The position numbers and the translations under genes are program-made. A DNA stretch of 64,000 nt from Roseinatronobacter alkalisoli (GTDB lineage Bacteria > Pseudomonadota > Alphaproteobacteria > Rhodobacterales > Rhodobacteraceae). Below, in pieces: positions 34,738 through 43,469 of this stretch. The notes below the pieces were generated by a model, which saw only the letters and a list, made by a program, of their open reading frames with translations, was not told where the DNA came from and did no database searches. The DNA lies in NCBI RefSeq assembly GCF_028745735.1, contig NZ_JAQZSM010000004.1, positions 213,308 through 277,307 of the forward strand. Reading direction: 5' to 3'. How positions within the stretch are numbered: the first letter of the stretch is position 1; each line of letters opens with the position of its first letter.

Positions 34738-35501
34738 GACTCCGCACCCTGACCGACCCTGATTATCTGCCCGCGCTGGATACCCGCTTTGCGTATGACA
34801 GGCCCGCGAATGTGCTGGCCACCGGGCCATCGCACCCACCGCGCATTCTGCTGCTCTATGGATCATTGCGCGCGCACTCCTATTCGCGGCTGGTCGTGGA
34901 AGAGGCCGCGCGCCTGCTGCGTGTCTTCGGCGCTGAACCGCGCATTTTCGACCCGTCAGACCTGCCATTGCCCGATCAGGTAAAAGGCGACGATCACCCG
35001 GCAGTGCAGGAGTTGCGCGAATTGTCGATGTGGTCTGAAGGGCAGATCTGGTGCAGCCCTGAACGCCACGGCCAGATTACCGGCGTCATGAAAACCCAGA
35101 TCGACCACCTGCCGCTCAGCATGGGTGGAATGCGCCCGACACAGGGGCGCACGCTGGCGGTCATGCAAGTTTCCGGTGGGTCGCAATCGTTCAATGCGGT
35201 CAACACGCTGCGCCTGCTGGGCCGCTGGATGCGGATGGTGACCATTCCCAACCAGTCAAGCGTTGCCAAGGCGTTTATGGAATTTGACAAGGACGGGCGG
35301 ATGAAGCCGTCATCCTATTATGACCGGATCGTTGATGTGGTGGAAGAACTGGTCCGCTTTACCGTGCTTACCCGCCCCCATACTGCCACGCTGACCGACC
35401 GTTATTCGGAACGCAAAGCGGCAGGTGGCCCGCTGCCGGATGCCGCCAATGACCTGTCTGCCATCGCAACAGCGCATCAGATGAAAGGCGCGCGGGCGTG
35501 A
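34734..35501 (+). CDS. arsH: Arsenical resistance protein ArsH (NADPH-dependent FMN reductase)
   Basis: A 255-residue flavodoxin-fold protein with the ArsH landmarks: [28 protein letters not shown] (FMN phosphate site), [30 protein letters not shown] and [20 protein letters not shown], followed by a C-terminal tail. ArsH uses NADPH to oxidise trivalent organoarsenicals and to lower reactive oxygen. ATGA overlap with the MFS gene shows coupling. The gene ends the PadR-MFS-ArsH unit. Confidence 0.92.
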   Translation: MRLRTLTDPDYLPALDTRFAYDRPANVLATGPSHPPRILLLYGSLRAHSYSRLVVEEAARLLRVFGAEPRIFDPSDLPLPDQVKGDDHPAVQELRELSMWSEGQIWCSPERHGQITGVMKTQIDHLPLSMGGMRPTQGRTLAVMQVSGGSQSFNAVNTLRLLGRWMRMVTIPNQSSVAKAFMEFDKDGRMKPSSYYDRIVDVVEELVRFTVLTRPHTATLTDRYSERKAAGGPLPDAANDLSAIATAHQMKGARA

Positions 35502-35671
35502 AAAGCCGACCTGACTGATCGATCTGCATCCTGTGGCGTCCGGTCTGGACGCAGGGAGTTGATCCATTGGTACGGCTGCGCAAGCCGGGGCGTGCCCCAT
35601 CATGCGCGCGGTGATGGGGGGTATTCCCCGGTCAGATGAATATGCGCTGCTGAGAATGGCTGCCCGACACG

Positions 35672-36136
35672 TCAGGCTGATGTTCCGGCATCATTGGCAA
35701 GATCTTCAACCCATCCCCGCGGACCGGGGCCTCTCTGCCCCAATGCGTCACCCGCGTTGAGCATCTTGCAGCTTCTGAGCGAAAGGCAACCACAGCCGAT
35801 GCAATCAGACAGGCCATCCCGCAAGCGCTGAAGCTGTGCAATCTGTTCATCCACCCGGGCGGTCCATTTTTCCGACAGTGCGGTCCAGTCATCGCCGGTT
35901 GGCACATGCCCGGTCGGCAGCTTATCCAACTCCACCTTTATCTCATCCAGCTTCATGCCAAGTTTTTGTGCAAAGGTGATGAAGGCCAGACGTCGCAGTA
36001 CATGGCGCGGGAAGCGCCTGTGCCCCGATCCGGCCCGTTCGGAAACTATAAGACCGCGTTCTTCATAGTAGCGTAGCGCCGAGGAGGCGACACCGCTGCG
36101 CCGTGATATCTGGTTGATGGTAAGGGTGGTTTCCAT
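35672..36136 (-). CDS. soxR: Redox-sensitive transcriptional activator SoxR
   Basis: The 154-residue MerR-type protein has the DNA-binding helix-turn-helix (TINQISRRSGVASSALRYYEERGLI), a dimer helix and the [2Fe-2S] cluster cysteines C112-x2-C115-x-C117-x5-C123. Oxidation of the cluster switches the bound promoter on. It is divergent from an MBL-fold gene whose promoter carries a SoxR box. The start ATG before TTLTINQI is the family start; the longer frame was rejected. Confidence 0.93.
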   Translation of the reverse strand: METTLTINQISRRSGVASSALRYYEERGLIVSERAGSGHRRFPRHVLRRLAFITFAQKLGMKLDEIKVELDKLPTGHVPTGDDWTALSEKWTARVDEQIAQLQRLRDGLSDCIGCGCLSLRSCKMLNAGDALGQRGPGPRGWVEDLANDAGTSA

Positions 36137-36162
36137 GCCCGGAACTTTCTCGTGAGTGGTGA

Positions 36163-36193
36163 TTGACTTCAAGTTAACTTTAACTTGTAGAAA
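36163..36193 (+). promoter_or_regulatory. SoxR-type promoter of the MBL-fold gene
   Basis: -35 TTGACT (36163-36168) and -10 TAGAAA (36188-36193) are separated by 19 bases, the overlong spacer of MerR-type targets. The spacer and edges hold CTTCAAGTTAACTTTAAC (36167-36184), close to the SoxR consensus with its central AAGTTAACTT. Confidence 0.75.
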
Positions 36194-36224
36194 TGAATCA
36201 CCCAAAAGTCAATGGAGATGACCC

Positions 36225-36875
36225 ATGCAACAGATTCGCCCCGATCTCTGGATCACTGCGCCTTACTTTCCGGAACCAGAGGGTTTTCCCGACCTGAAAT
36301 TCCACGGCTATTTTCTGACGCGCCCAGAAGGCAATCTGCTTATCCACACCAGCGAGCACGCCGCCGACCATGATATAATTGCGCAGTTGGGCGGTGTTTC
36401 ACGGCAATACCTGGCCCATGGCCACGAAGCGGAGCCGGGCATTGCAAGAATCCGCCAGCGTTTCGGGTCCACATTGCTGGCCCATCGCGCCGCCAGCGCA
36501 GATGTTGCAGTGCATGCCGAACTCGACCATCCCCTCGACGGCGGGGAGGTGTTTGACGACGGTGTGACGGTGATTGCAACACCCGGACATACTGCAAGCA
36601 ATGTCGCGTTCAAGGTGCGGAGCAAAACCGGAGAGACTTATCTGTTTGTCGGCGACACGATTTTTCCGCGGCGGGGCGAATGGCATGGCGCGGTCTTTCC
36701 CGATGAAGGCGGCGACACTGCGACTTTGCAAGACAGTCTTGCCAGACTCGCCGACCACCACGCCGATCTTATTTTGTTTGGCGTTACTATTTCCGATGAA
36801 CCGGCCCGGCAGTTTACCGCCAGTTCCTGGCGTGCGGCACTGGATGAGGCGTCCCGGTCCCTTCAGCCGATATAG
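36225..36875 (+). CDS. MBL-fold protein, SoxR-controlled, with altered metal motif
   Basis: The 216-residue protein has the MBL fold (DLKFHGYFLTRPEGNLLIHTSEH, TPGHT with H122, VGDTIFP with D144). The HxHxDH motif is replaced by H65-G-H67-E-A-E70, so the Asp and second His are missing and metal binding would be partial. GGAG lies before the ATG. Divergent SoxR and a SoxR-type promoter point to an oxidative-stress role, perhaps as a sulfide- or glyoxylate-type hydrolase or a non-catalytic relative. Confidence 0.82.
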   Translation: MQQIRPDLWITAPYFPEPEGFPDLKFHGYFLTRPEGNLLIHTSEHAADHDIIAQLGGVSRQYLAHGHEAEPGIARIRQRFGSTLLAHRAASADVAVHAELDHPLDGGEVFDDGVTVIATPGHTASNVAFKVRSKTGETYLFVGDTIFPRRGEWHGAVFPDEGGDTATLQDSLARLADHHADLILFGVTISDEPARQFTASSWRAALDEASRSLQPI

Positions 36876-36916
36876 CCGCTTGTTTCGCGCGTGCGCCAAC
36901 CTTCAATAGCATACCA

Positions 36917-36959
36917 GCCGGTCGCGGTGGGCGAGCCGCAGGCTTCCGTCGCGACCGGC
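36917..36959. terminator. Hairpin behind the MBL-fold gene
   Basis: Arms GCCGGTCGCG and CGCGACCGGC (10 bp, perfect) surround about 23 bases in the gap before the GNAT gene. No T run follows, so it may be a hairpin or a repeat rather than a true terminator. Confidence 0.35.
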
Positions 36960-37039
36960 CAGGACAGCATGCAGACATTGCCGATCCTGCGCCGCACCCT
37001 TAGATACGTGGGCACAGCATCTACTTTGGAAATTCCTCG

Positions 37040-37603
37040 ATGAATACCGATTTCGACCTGCCGATCGTCACCGACCGCCTTTTGCTTCGCCCGTTTGAGC
37101 CATCAGATCGCCCCGCCTATGACGCATACCACAGCCGCCCGGACGTATACCGCTTTCTGTATATGCCTGTTCCAACCGGTCAGGCCCTCGACGCGCAGTT
37201 TTTATCCGTGCTGCCCGGGCGCTTCACCGAGGATGGGGACACATTCAGGCTAGCCGTCACGCGGAAGGATGATGCGGTCGTGCTGGGGGAGGTGTTGTTG
37301 AAAATTGCCAACAAGGCGGCCCTTCAGGGGGAAGTGGGTTACATCTTTAATCCGGACTATGCGGGCAAGGGCTATGCGACAGAGGCAGTGCAGGCCATGG
37401 TTGATACCGGCTTCCGGAAATGCGGGTTTCATCGCATTTTTGCCCGCCTTGACCCGTTGAACACGGGGTCTGTGGGCGTGATGGAACGGCTGAAGTTCCG
37501 CCGTGAAGCGCATTTGATTCACAATGACCGCTTCGAGGGTAGCTGGGGCGATGAATTCATTTACGCCTTGGTCAGGTCAGAATGGGAGAAGATCGCTTCG
37601 TAG
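37040..37603 (+). CDS. GNAT-family N-acetyltransferase
   Basis: The 187-residue protein matches the RimJ/RimL-like GNAT group: TDRLLLRPFEPSDRPAYDAYHSRPDVYRFLYMP, the pyrophosphate-binding loop region GYIFNPDYAGKGYATEAVQAMV and the FARLDPLNTGSVGVMERLKFRREAHL helix. It would transfer an acetyl group from acetyl-CoA to an amine, possibly a ribosomal-protein N-terminus or a toxic small molecule. No operon partner is seen. Confidence 0.86.
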   Translation: MNTDFDLPIVTDRLLLRPFEPSDRPAYDAYHSRPDVYRFLYMPVPTGQALDAQFLSVLPGRFTEDGDTFRLAVTRKDDAVVLGEVLLKIANKAALQGEVGYIFNPDYAGKGYATEAVQAMVDTGFRKCGFHRIFARLDPLNTGSVGVMERLKFRREAHLIHNDRFEGSWGDEFIYALVRSEWEKIAS

Positions 37604-37614
37604 CGGGCTGGCCC

Positions 37615-38049
37615 TTAAAACGGCGGGGGCCGCCGCAACACAGGTTGTGACTTCACGATAGAGGTTCTGGTCTCTGCCTTTTCGACAATCTTGTTCAGGA
37701 TCGTATCAAGTTCTTCGATCGAACGAATGTAAAGGCGGGCAAAATAGCAATCGTCACCTGTAACCTTGTCGCACTCGCCGAACGCCGCTAATTCTTCAAT
37801 AAGCTGCTGAACAGCGTGCAGTTTTCCCGGTAGTGGCCGGATATGGACGATGGCTTGCAGCGGGAACCCCAGTGCCTTCGGGTCGATGTCCAGCGTGTAG
37901 CCGCGAATGATTCCACGCTCTTCCAGCCGTCGTATCCGGTCTGAAATGCTTGGCGACGACAAACCGACCTGTTGCGCAATCTCCTTGATCGACATCCGCG
38001 CGTTTTCCACCAGATGCCTCAGGATACTCTGGTCAACCTGATCAAGCAT
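37615..38049 (-). CDS. Lrp/AsnC-family transcriptional regulator
   Basis: The 144-residue protein has an N-terminal helix-turn-helix (LDQVDQSILRHLVENARMSIKEIAQQVGLSSPSISDRIRRLEERGII) and a C-terminal RAM domain (VHIRPLPGKLHAVQQLIEEL). The ATG at 38049 is chosen because GAGGTG lies 6 bases ahead; six residues more are possible from 38067. It is divergent from an EamA-type exporter, the usual target of such local regulators. Confidence 0.87.
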   Translation of the reverse strand: MLDQVDQSILRHLVENARMSIKEIAQQVGLSSPSISDRIRRLEERGIIRGYTLDIDPKALGFPLQAIVHIRPLPGKLHAVQQLIEELAAFGECDKVTGDDCYFARLYIRSIEELDTILNKIVEKAETRTSIVKSQPVLRRPPPF

Positions 38050-38187
38050 TTTCACCTCGAAGATCATATTCTAAGTTTACCTTATAATATCAGGTATTTT
38101 CTGACAATCGCCTTTGTAGATCCATGGATTTTCCTGCGATTCTACGCGATCCTGCTGTCAACACTTGGTTTCCTCACAGGCGCATTC

Positions 38188-39081
38188 ATGACCGAAACAA
38201 CCCGCGGCTCCATTGAAATGACAATCGCTATGACGCTGATGGGCACAATCGGCTGGTTCGTGGTCATGTCCGGCCAACCTGCAATTGATGTCGTTTTCTG
38301 GCGTTGCCTTTTCGGCGCTTTGGCCTTGACGGTAATCTGCGCAGGGATGGGGTTGTTCAAAGGTCAGGTGACAAAAGGGCAGATCGGTCTTGCAGCGCTT
38401 GGCGGGGTTGCAATCGTGCTTAACTGGTTGCTGCTGTTCAGCGCATTTCCGCGGGCTTCAATATCGATTTCAACTGTTGTCTACAACACACAGCCCTTCA
38501 TGCTGTTGGTATTCGGCGCGATATTCTTTGGCGAGAAGCTGACGATCAGGAAAATCGGATTGCTTGGTGTTGCCTTTGTCGGTGTTATTGCAATTACGCA
38601 AAACCGGCCCGACGCTGTCTATGTCGGCACCGATTATCTGACTGGCATCCTGTTGGCGCTTGGCGCGGCATTCTTGTGGGCGGTTGCTGCAGTGATTACC
38701 AAGAAACTTACGGGGATGCGCCCGCATCTCATCACATTGATTCAGGTTTCGGTTGGTGTCGTGATGCTGGCGCCCTTCGTCGGTTTCACTGATTTGCCGA
38801 CAGATTATCAAAGCTGGCTCATGCTGGCTGGCATGGGCGTCATCCATACTGGTCTGCTTTATATCCTGATGTATGGTGCAATCCAGAAACTGCCGACACA
38901 TTTGCAAGGCGCCCTTTCCTTTGTCTATCCGGTGTCAGCCATCACGATCGACGCAATTGCATTCGGGGTCACATTGGCGCCGATTCAGCTGTCCGGCATG
39001 GCGGCCGTTCTTTTCGCCGCTATGGGCATGACGCTGGGATGGGGGGCACCCGGCCTGACGCGGGCAAATGTGGAAAGATGA
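38188..39081 (+). CDS. EamA/DMT-family transporter
   Basis: The 297-residue protein has ten hydrophobic segments in two EamA repeats (MTLMGTIGWFVVMSGQPAIDVVFWRCLFGALAL and ILLALGAAFLWAVAAVITKKLTGMRPHLITLIQVSVG). It is likely to move an amino acid or metabolite across the inner membrane and to be controlled by the divergent Lrp regulator. The start ATG before TETTRGSIEM was chosen because the upstream frame is antisense to the regulator. Confidence 0.86.
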   Translation: MTETTRGSIEMTIAMTLMGTIGWFVVMSGQPAIDVVFWRCLFGALALTVICAGMGLFKGQVTKGQIGLAALGGVAIVLNWLLLFSAFPRASISISTVVYNTQPFMLLVFGAIFFGEKLTIRKIGLLGVAFVGVIAITQNRPDAVYVGTDYLTGILLALGAAFLWAVAAVITKKLTGMRPHLITLIQVSVGVVMLAPFVGFTDLPTDYQSWLMLAGMGVIHTGLLYILMYGAIQKLPTHLQGALSFVYPVSAITIDAIAFGVTLAPIQLSGMAAVLFAAMGMTLGWGAPGLTRANVER

Positions 39082-39145
39082 CTCAGGCGGGCATGGCCAC
39101 CGGGGCATTCCGTATCTTGCTGAAGCGCGGAAACTGCAAGTGTCG

Positions 39146-39508
39146 CTAATTCATGCGAAGGCCGCGCCGTGCTGCCTCTCTCATAAGGATGTCCTGCGCC
39201 GGATGTCCCGCAATCGGCACACCGGGATCGGCAGAGATTTCGCCATCGGCGATCAGCGCGTGGTAGCGCGCGCAGCATACCCGCAGGAATGAAGTGAAAT
39301 TGCCAAGATCATGATCGGCATCCATCGCCTCATGCCAGAGGCGGGTGATCAGCTGCGCAACGCTCATCCCGTCGCGCGCACCGATCTCCGTCAGCGTGTC
39401 CCAGAAATGGTTCTCAATCCGGATAGAGGTGGCGACCCCGTCGATGCGCAAACTGTGGGTGCGGCTTTGCCATTGCGCGGCATCCGCCTTGATGAAAAGT
39501 TCGCACAT
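39146..39508 (-). CDS. Ribbon-helix-helix domain protein
   Basis: The 120-residue protein contains a RHH_4-like segment (ATSIRIENHFWDTLTEIGARDGMSVAQLITRLWHEAMDADHDLGNFTSFLRVCCARYH). Proteins with this domain are small DNA-binding or accessory proteins in alphaproteobacteria. AGGAGG lies before the ATG. It lies just downstream (28 bases) of the PfpI-type gene on the same strand; the target is unknown. Confidence 0.75.
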   Translation of the reverse strand: MCELFIKADAAQWQSRTHSLRIDGVATSIRIENHFWDTLTEIGARDGMSVAQLITRLWHEAMDADHDLGNFTSFLRVCCARYHALIADGEISADPGVPIAGHPAQDILMREAARRGLRMN

Positions 39509-39535
39509 CGCAGGGCCTCCTGTTTCCGTTGGCGT

Positions 39536-40093
39536 TCAGAGAAGCGCCATGAACTGCTGCAGCCACGCGGGATGCGCGGGCCATGCGGGCGCAGTGACCA
39601 GATTGCCATCGGTTACCGCCTCTGTCACCGCAATATCGGCGAATGTCCCGCCAGAGGCCGTAACTTCATAGGCGCAGGCCGGATAGGCCGAGCAGGTCCG
39701 CCCCTTGAGCACCCCAGCGGCGGCAAGCAACTGCGCCCCGTGGCAGATCGCGGCGACTGGCTTGTCGGCCTCGAAGAAATGGCGCACTTTGGCCAGAACT
39801 TCGGGATTCATCCGCAGATATTCCGGTGCCCGGCCACCCGGCACAACCAGCGCGTCATAGCTGGCTGCATCGACGGCATCAAAATCCGCGTTCAGCGCGA
39901 AATTATGGCCCGGCTTCTCGGAATAGGTCTGGTCGCCCTCGAAATCATGAATGGCTGTCTTGACCGTATCCCCGGCTTTCTTGTCAGGGCAAACGGCATC
40001 AACGCTGTGGCCGCATGCCAGAAGTGTCTGGAACGGAACCATGGTTTCATAGTCTTCGGTGAAATCGCCGGTGATCATCAGGATCTTCGCCAT
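39536..40093 (-). CDS. DJ-1/PfpI-family protein
   Basis: The 185-residue glutamine-amidotransferase-like protein has the nucleophile elbow [12 protein letters not shown] with its catalytic Cys near residue 115, and a [27 protein letters not shown] loop. Members act as proteases, glyoxalases or deglycases, or stress proteins; this length fits the PfpI group. It is upstream of the ribbon-helix-helix gene. It lies 73 bases from the left integrase relic of the island. Confidence 0.86.
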   Translation of the reverse strand: MAKILMITGDFTEDYETMVPFQTLLACGHSVDAVCPDKKAGDTVKTAIHDFEGDQTYSEKPGHNFALNADFDAVDAASYDALVVPGGRAPEYLRMNPEVLAKVRHFFEADKPVAAICHGAQLLAAAGVLKGRTCSAYPACAYEVTASGGTFADIAVTEAVTDGNLVTAPAWPAHPAWLQQFMALL

Positions 40094-40165
40094 CTTGCAT
40101 CCTCCCTTGCTGACGGTAACCGGAAGGGTAGGGCGGATGCATGGATGCCGGGTGTTAACCGGATA

Positions 40166-40437
40166 CTACTTCTTAAATTTAGCGGGCAGGGGCATTGCAC
40201 TTGCCCTGCTTGTATAACCGCCGCGGTCCTGCGGGGTAATTTGATGATTTGCAGGCAGGTTGCGGTACGGCGGTTTGCCCAGGTCGCACATATCGACTAT
40301 GTGGGGGCCGAAGACGTCACCAAAGGTCTTGAGGCGGGAAAGGCACGCGCTTGCAGGCACCACGTCTAGTCCGGGCCAAGGGCCGGCACGGGATGGGGAT
40401 ACTTGGTGAGAGAGGTCATTTTCGGTTTGCGGCTCAT
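40166..40437 (-). pseudogene. Decayed tyrosine integrase gene (left copy)
   Basis: Starting from the ATG at 40437, the frame reads MSRKPKMTSLTKYP, the usual start of dusA-type phage-like integrases, then breaks. After a gap and a frameshift, SRLKTFGDVFGPHIVDMCDLGKPPY follows, matching the same protein further on. The catalytic domain is absent. It points away from the repeat of the dusA 5' end beside it, as an integrase next to its attachment site does. Confidence 0.7.
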
Positions 40438-40501
40438 GTATGCAAAGAGTCGTTGTAGCGGGGGCAAATTCGGGGCGTATTCCTGCGTCGCATGGCCCAG
40501 A

Positions 40502-40579
40502 GCCAACAGTTTGAAGATACACAAAAAATGCAAATGAATCAAAACGCCAGACTATCTATTGTGCCGATGGTGGACTAGA
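40502..40579. repeat. Repeat of the dusA 5' end (left boundary of island)
   Basis: The first 34 bases (40502-40535) are identical to 55175-55208 and lead into a frame that starts ATG at 40528 and reads like the N-terminus of dusA (M-Q-x-N-Q-x-A-R-L-S-x-x-P-M-x-D) before a TAG. Codon third positions differ (GCC/GCT, CTA/TTA, TCT/TCC), so it is an old displaced dusA start rather than a recent copy. It marks the attachment site on the left side. Confidence 0.82.
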
Positions 40580-41326
40580 TGGATACTTTATGAAAATCAA
40601 TATGTTATGAGATGCCGTGTGCAGTGTGTGTTCATGTTCTGATCGCGAAATATCGCGTTCTGGCGGGTTCTTGCGAGTTCGCGTTTGTCAGGTGAAGTGA
40701 CAGGATCGCACGTCCCGCGAAGGCGGCGTTCGCAGTTGCGTCTATGACGACACCACCAACAAGACCATCAGCGCTGAAGCAGGCGTCATTTGTCCGGCAC
40801 GAGGGCATTTCTCCCAGTGCGTTTGCAAGCAAGGACATCAGGAACGAAGCTGCAAAGGTCATGGTCGTAGGAGAGTGACCGTGATGCACCGTTTAACCAC
40901 GCAGGTCGATCAATGTCGCTTCTGGACTCCTCGCGCCCGGTGGCGGCGCGGCAAATTCACTCCCGATGATGCCAAGATGGAATAGCCGCTCAGCCGTATA
41001 CCGCGAGCAGGCTGCCGTTCACCTGTATCAGTTCACGATTTGCCCCAAGCGCATATCCCGGCCAGTTCGACGTGTCCGGCCCTTTGCGGACTGTCAGGCA
41101 GTCGGCGGTATGATCTGAAGCGGCCACCTACGCGCCACGCAGCATCAAGGAACAGCCAGCGTATTGCCCGACGGTTGTTCTGGTGCCATATGAAGATGTC
41201 CGTCTGTCCTGGAATGGCAATTTGCAAAAATCGCTGCATGATCTCGAAAGGAATTCGCTTGGTTATGCCGATACTGCGTTCATTGTCGGCACAGCGGCAT
41301 CTCTGATTCATAGAAACATCATTGCT
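40580..41326. other. Island left arm without clear genes, ending in an unknown gene relic
   Basis: Short frames exist on both strands but none is recognisable. From 41114 to 41338 the + strand has an open frame without a start codon that reads as a coherent protein end (PTVVLVPYEDVRLSWNG, then SLGYADTAFIVGTAASL). It ends over the 3' end of the tctB gene and is probably the tail of a gene whose front was lost. Confidence 0.35.
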
Positions 41327-41806
41327 TCAGAACAATAAGCCTCGCGGCAGCGGTATGTTGATCAACTGAACAAACAGCAACCAGATCACTGCCGTGGCGA
41401 TGATGGGGACGACTATCGTGCTTGGCCAGTGCCGCAGTGGGTCACGCGTCAGCAGGAAACTTGACCCGATCAGCGTTGCGGCGACACTTACGATCAGCCC
41501 TAGTTTTCCGATCAGCCAGAACATGCCCATTCCGATCGCGACCAGTCCCACACCAGTGATGAGGATGGCACGCAGATTCTCTGGATGTTCGTCAGATTTG
41601 CCGCGTATCACATCAACCCAGATTGCCAGTCCTGCGATGATAAGTGTGATATAGGCCAGCTGAGGGAAGGCATGCGGCCCCAGCCCAGGCCCCGGTCGCC
41701 AACTGCCATAAGCGATGTCCAGCAGACCAATGGCGCCTACCAGAATAGTGACCAGACCTGTATAGAAATCCAGACGGGTAAATGCAGTGGATATGGCACT
41801 TCTCAT
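41327..41806 (-). CDS. tctB: Tripartite tricarboxylate transporter, TctB small membrane subunit
   Basis: The 159-residue protein has four hydrophobic helices with FYTGLVTILVGAIGLLDIAYGSWRPGPGLGPHAFPQL, the TctB pattern in which the R-P-G-P-G loop follows helix 1. It is the small subunit of a TTT-type secondary transporter for citrate-like acids. The ATG before RSAISTAF was chosen over a longer frame. The gene follows tctA by 25 bases and is the last of tctCAB. Confidence 0.87.
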   Translation of the reverse strand: MRSAISTAFTRLDFYTGLVTILVGAIGLLDIAYGSWRPGPGLGPHAFPQLAYITLIIAGLAIWVDVIRGKSDEHPENLRAILITGVGLVAIGMGMFWLIGKLGLIVSVAATLIGSSFLLTRDPLRHWPSTIVVPIIATAVIWLLFVQLINIPLPRGLLF

Positions 41807-41831
41807 CTTTGGCACCCTTTCGGAACTGGGG

Positions 41832-43352
41832 TTATTTACGCTCGCGCATGACAATCGTGAAGGTAAAGATCATGATGGCCGCGACCGCATACAGACCAAG
41901 CGCGATGGGGCTCGAGAGCAGATGAGTCCATTCGCCGCGCCCGATCAGCAAGGACTGGCGCAACGCTCGCTCGGCACCCGGTGCCACGATAAAGCCAAGG
42001 ATCAGCGGGGCCAGCGGAAAGTTATAGATCCGCAGCACAACGCCCAACAATCCGGCAAACAGCAACACCCAGACATCAATCACCGAATTTCCAGCGGCAA
42101 ATGTACCCAGAATGGCCAGCACACAAACAATCGGCAACAAGATCCGTGACTTGATCATCGCAATCTTGGAATACAGCGGCAGCAGGAAATGAGACAAACC
42201 AAGATTGATAATATTGGCATAGATCAGGATCAGGAACAGCGCATAGATCACCTCGGTATGATCATTGATCAGGCTTGGGCCAGGTGTCATCCCCATGAGG
42301 ATAAATGCAGCGCCAAATAGTGCAGCGGTGGCACTGCCTGGAATACCAAAGGCAAACAGCGGAATTAATGTGGAGCCCGATGTTGCGCTGTTGCCTGCCT
42401 CGGCTGCGGCGACCCCTTCCAGGGAGCCTTTACCGAACTCATCTGGTTTGCGCGAAAAGCGCTGCGCCAGACCATAGCTGATGAAGGCGGCCAGAGATGA
42501 GCCCGCGCCCGGCAAGGCCCCGATCAGCGTGCCCATTGTCGTGCCGATCCACGTCGCCCTCATCGTGGCGCGAAACTCTGCAAAGGACAGCTTGTCCTTG
42601 CTCGCATCGTAATCTCCGAGTAGCGACTGCGCCTGCTGTTTGGTATCGTCAACAATGCGACGTGCCCGTTCCATCCATGCTTTCGCAAGCTGGATGATCA
42701 GTTCGGAAACTGCAAAAATACCCACCAGCACAGGGATCAGAGCCAACCCGCCTGCAAGCTCGGGAATGCCGAAAGTCAGCCGCAGGGACCCGCCAATGGG
42801 ATCGCGCCCGATCATGGCCAGCAAGATACCCAGTGCCGCCATTGCGACACCTTTGGCAACCTTGCCCTTGGTCAGCGCCGAGATCAGCAAAAGCGAAAAG
42901 GCGTAAAGCGCGAAGAATTCCACCGGTCCGAATGTCAGCGCCACAATCGCGAGCGGAAGCGCCAGAAAGATCAGTACGAAATCGCTCGTGGTATCGCCGA
43001 TGACTGACGAATAAAGCGCCGTGTTCAGGGCCTTGTTCGGGTATCCTTTCAGTTTCGCCTGATAGCCGTCAATGGCCGTCGCGGCAGATCCGGGCGTGCC
43101 CGGCACGCCGAAGGATATGGCCGAGATGGAGCCGCCAAACATCCCCCCCTTGTAGATGCCCGTGAGCAGGCCAAGTGCGGCAGCCGGTTCAAGAAAGAAA
43201 ACAATCGGCAGCAAGATCGCAATCGCCATGTCGCCGCTCAGGCCGGGGATTGCGCCAAGCGTGACCCCCATGAACACCCCGATTGCTACATACAGGATGA
43301 CTTCGGGACTGAAAGCGAGGTGGAGCGCGTCAACAAAGGCTTCCAGCATCAT
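41832..43352 (-). CDS. tctA: Tripartite tricarboxylate transporter, TctA large membrane subunit
   Basis: The 506-residue protein has about 12 helices and the TctA signatures GAIPGLSGDMAIAILLPI near the N-terminus and ALPGAGSSLAAFISYG with AAAEAGNSATSGSTLIPLFAFGIPGSATAAL in the middle. It forms the channel of the solute pump, driven by an ion gradient, and receives substrate from TctC. A 55-bp piece (42789-42843) is duplicated at 45658-45712 with one mismatch, where it truncates another gene. Confidence 0.92.
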   Translation of the reverse strand: MMLEAFVDALHLAFSPEVILYVAIGVFMGVTLGAIPGLSGDMAIAILLPIVFFLEPAAALGLLTGIYKGGMFGGSISAISFGVPGTPGSAATAIDGYQAKLKGYPNKALNTALYSSVIGDTTSDFVLIFLALPLAIVALTFGPVEFFALYAFSLLLISALTKGKVAKGVAMAALGILLAMIGRDPIGGSLRLTFGIPELAGGLALIPVLVGIFAVSELIIQLAKAWMERARRIVDDTKQQAQSLLGDYDASKDKLSFAEFRATMRATWIGTTMGTLIGALPGAGSSLAAFISYGLAQRFSRKPDEFGKGSLEGVAAAEAGNSATSGSTLIPLFAFGIPGSATAALFGAAFILMGMTPGPSLINDHTEVIYALFLILIYANIINLGLSHFLLPLYSKIAMIKSRILLPIVCVLAILGTFAAGNSVIDVWVLLFAGLLGVVLRIYNFPLAPLILGFIVAPGAERALRQSLLIGRGEWTHLLSSPIALGLYAVAAIMIFTFTIVMRERK

Positions 43353-43469
43353 GAGGGACCGCCTTAATCCTGTTATTGTGATATACTGGACACGCCGGTG
43401 TACAAGGCGCCGGGATCCTGTGTTGAAATTGGCCCCCGCGAGTTGTCACTGCGGGAGCCTGAGGGCGGA

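Noticed and set aside
39311..40369. A 352-codon frame on the + strand
   Set aside because: It lies opposite the DJ-1/PfpI gene and has no family features.
40632..40889. An 85-codon minus-strand ORF in the island left arm
   Set aside because: No recognisable features, weak ribosome site and alternative open frames on the other strand.
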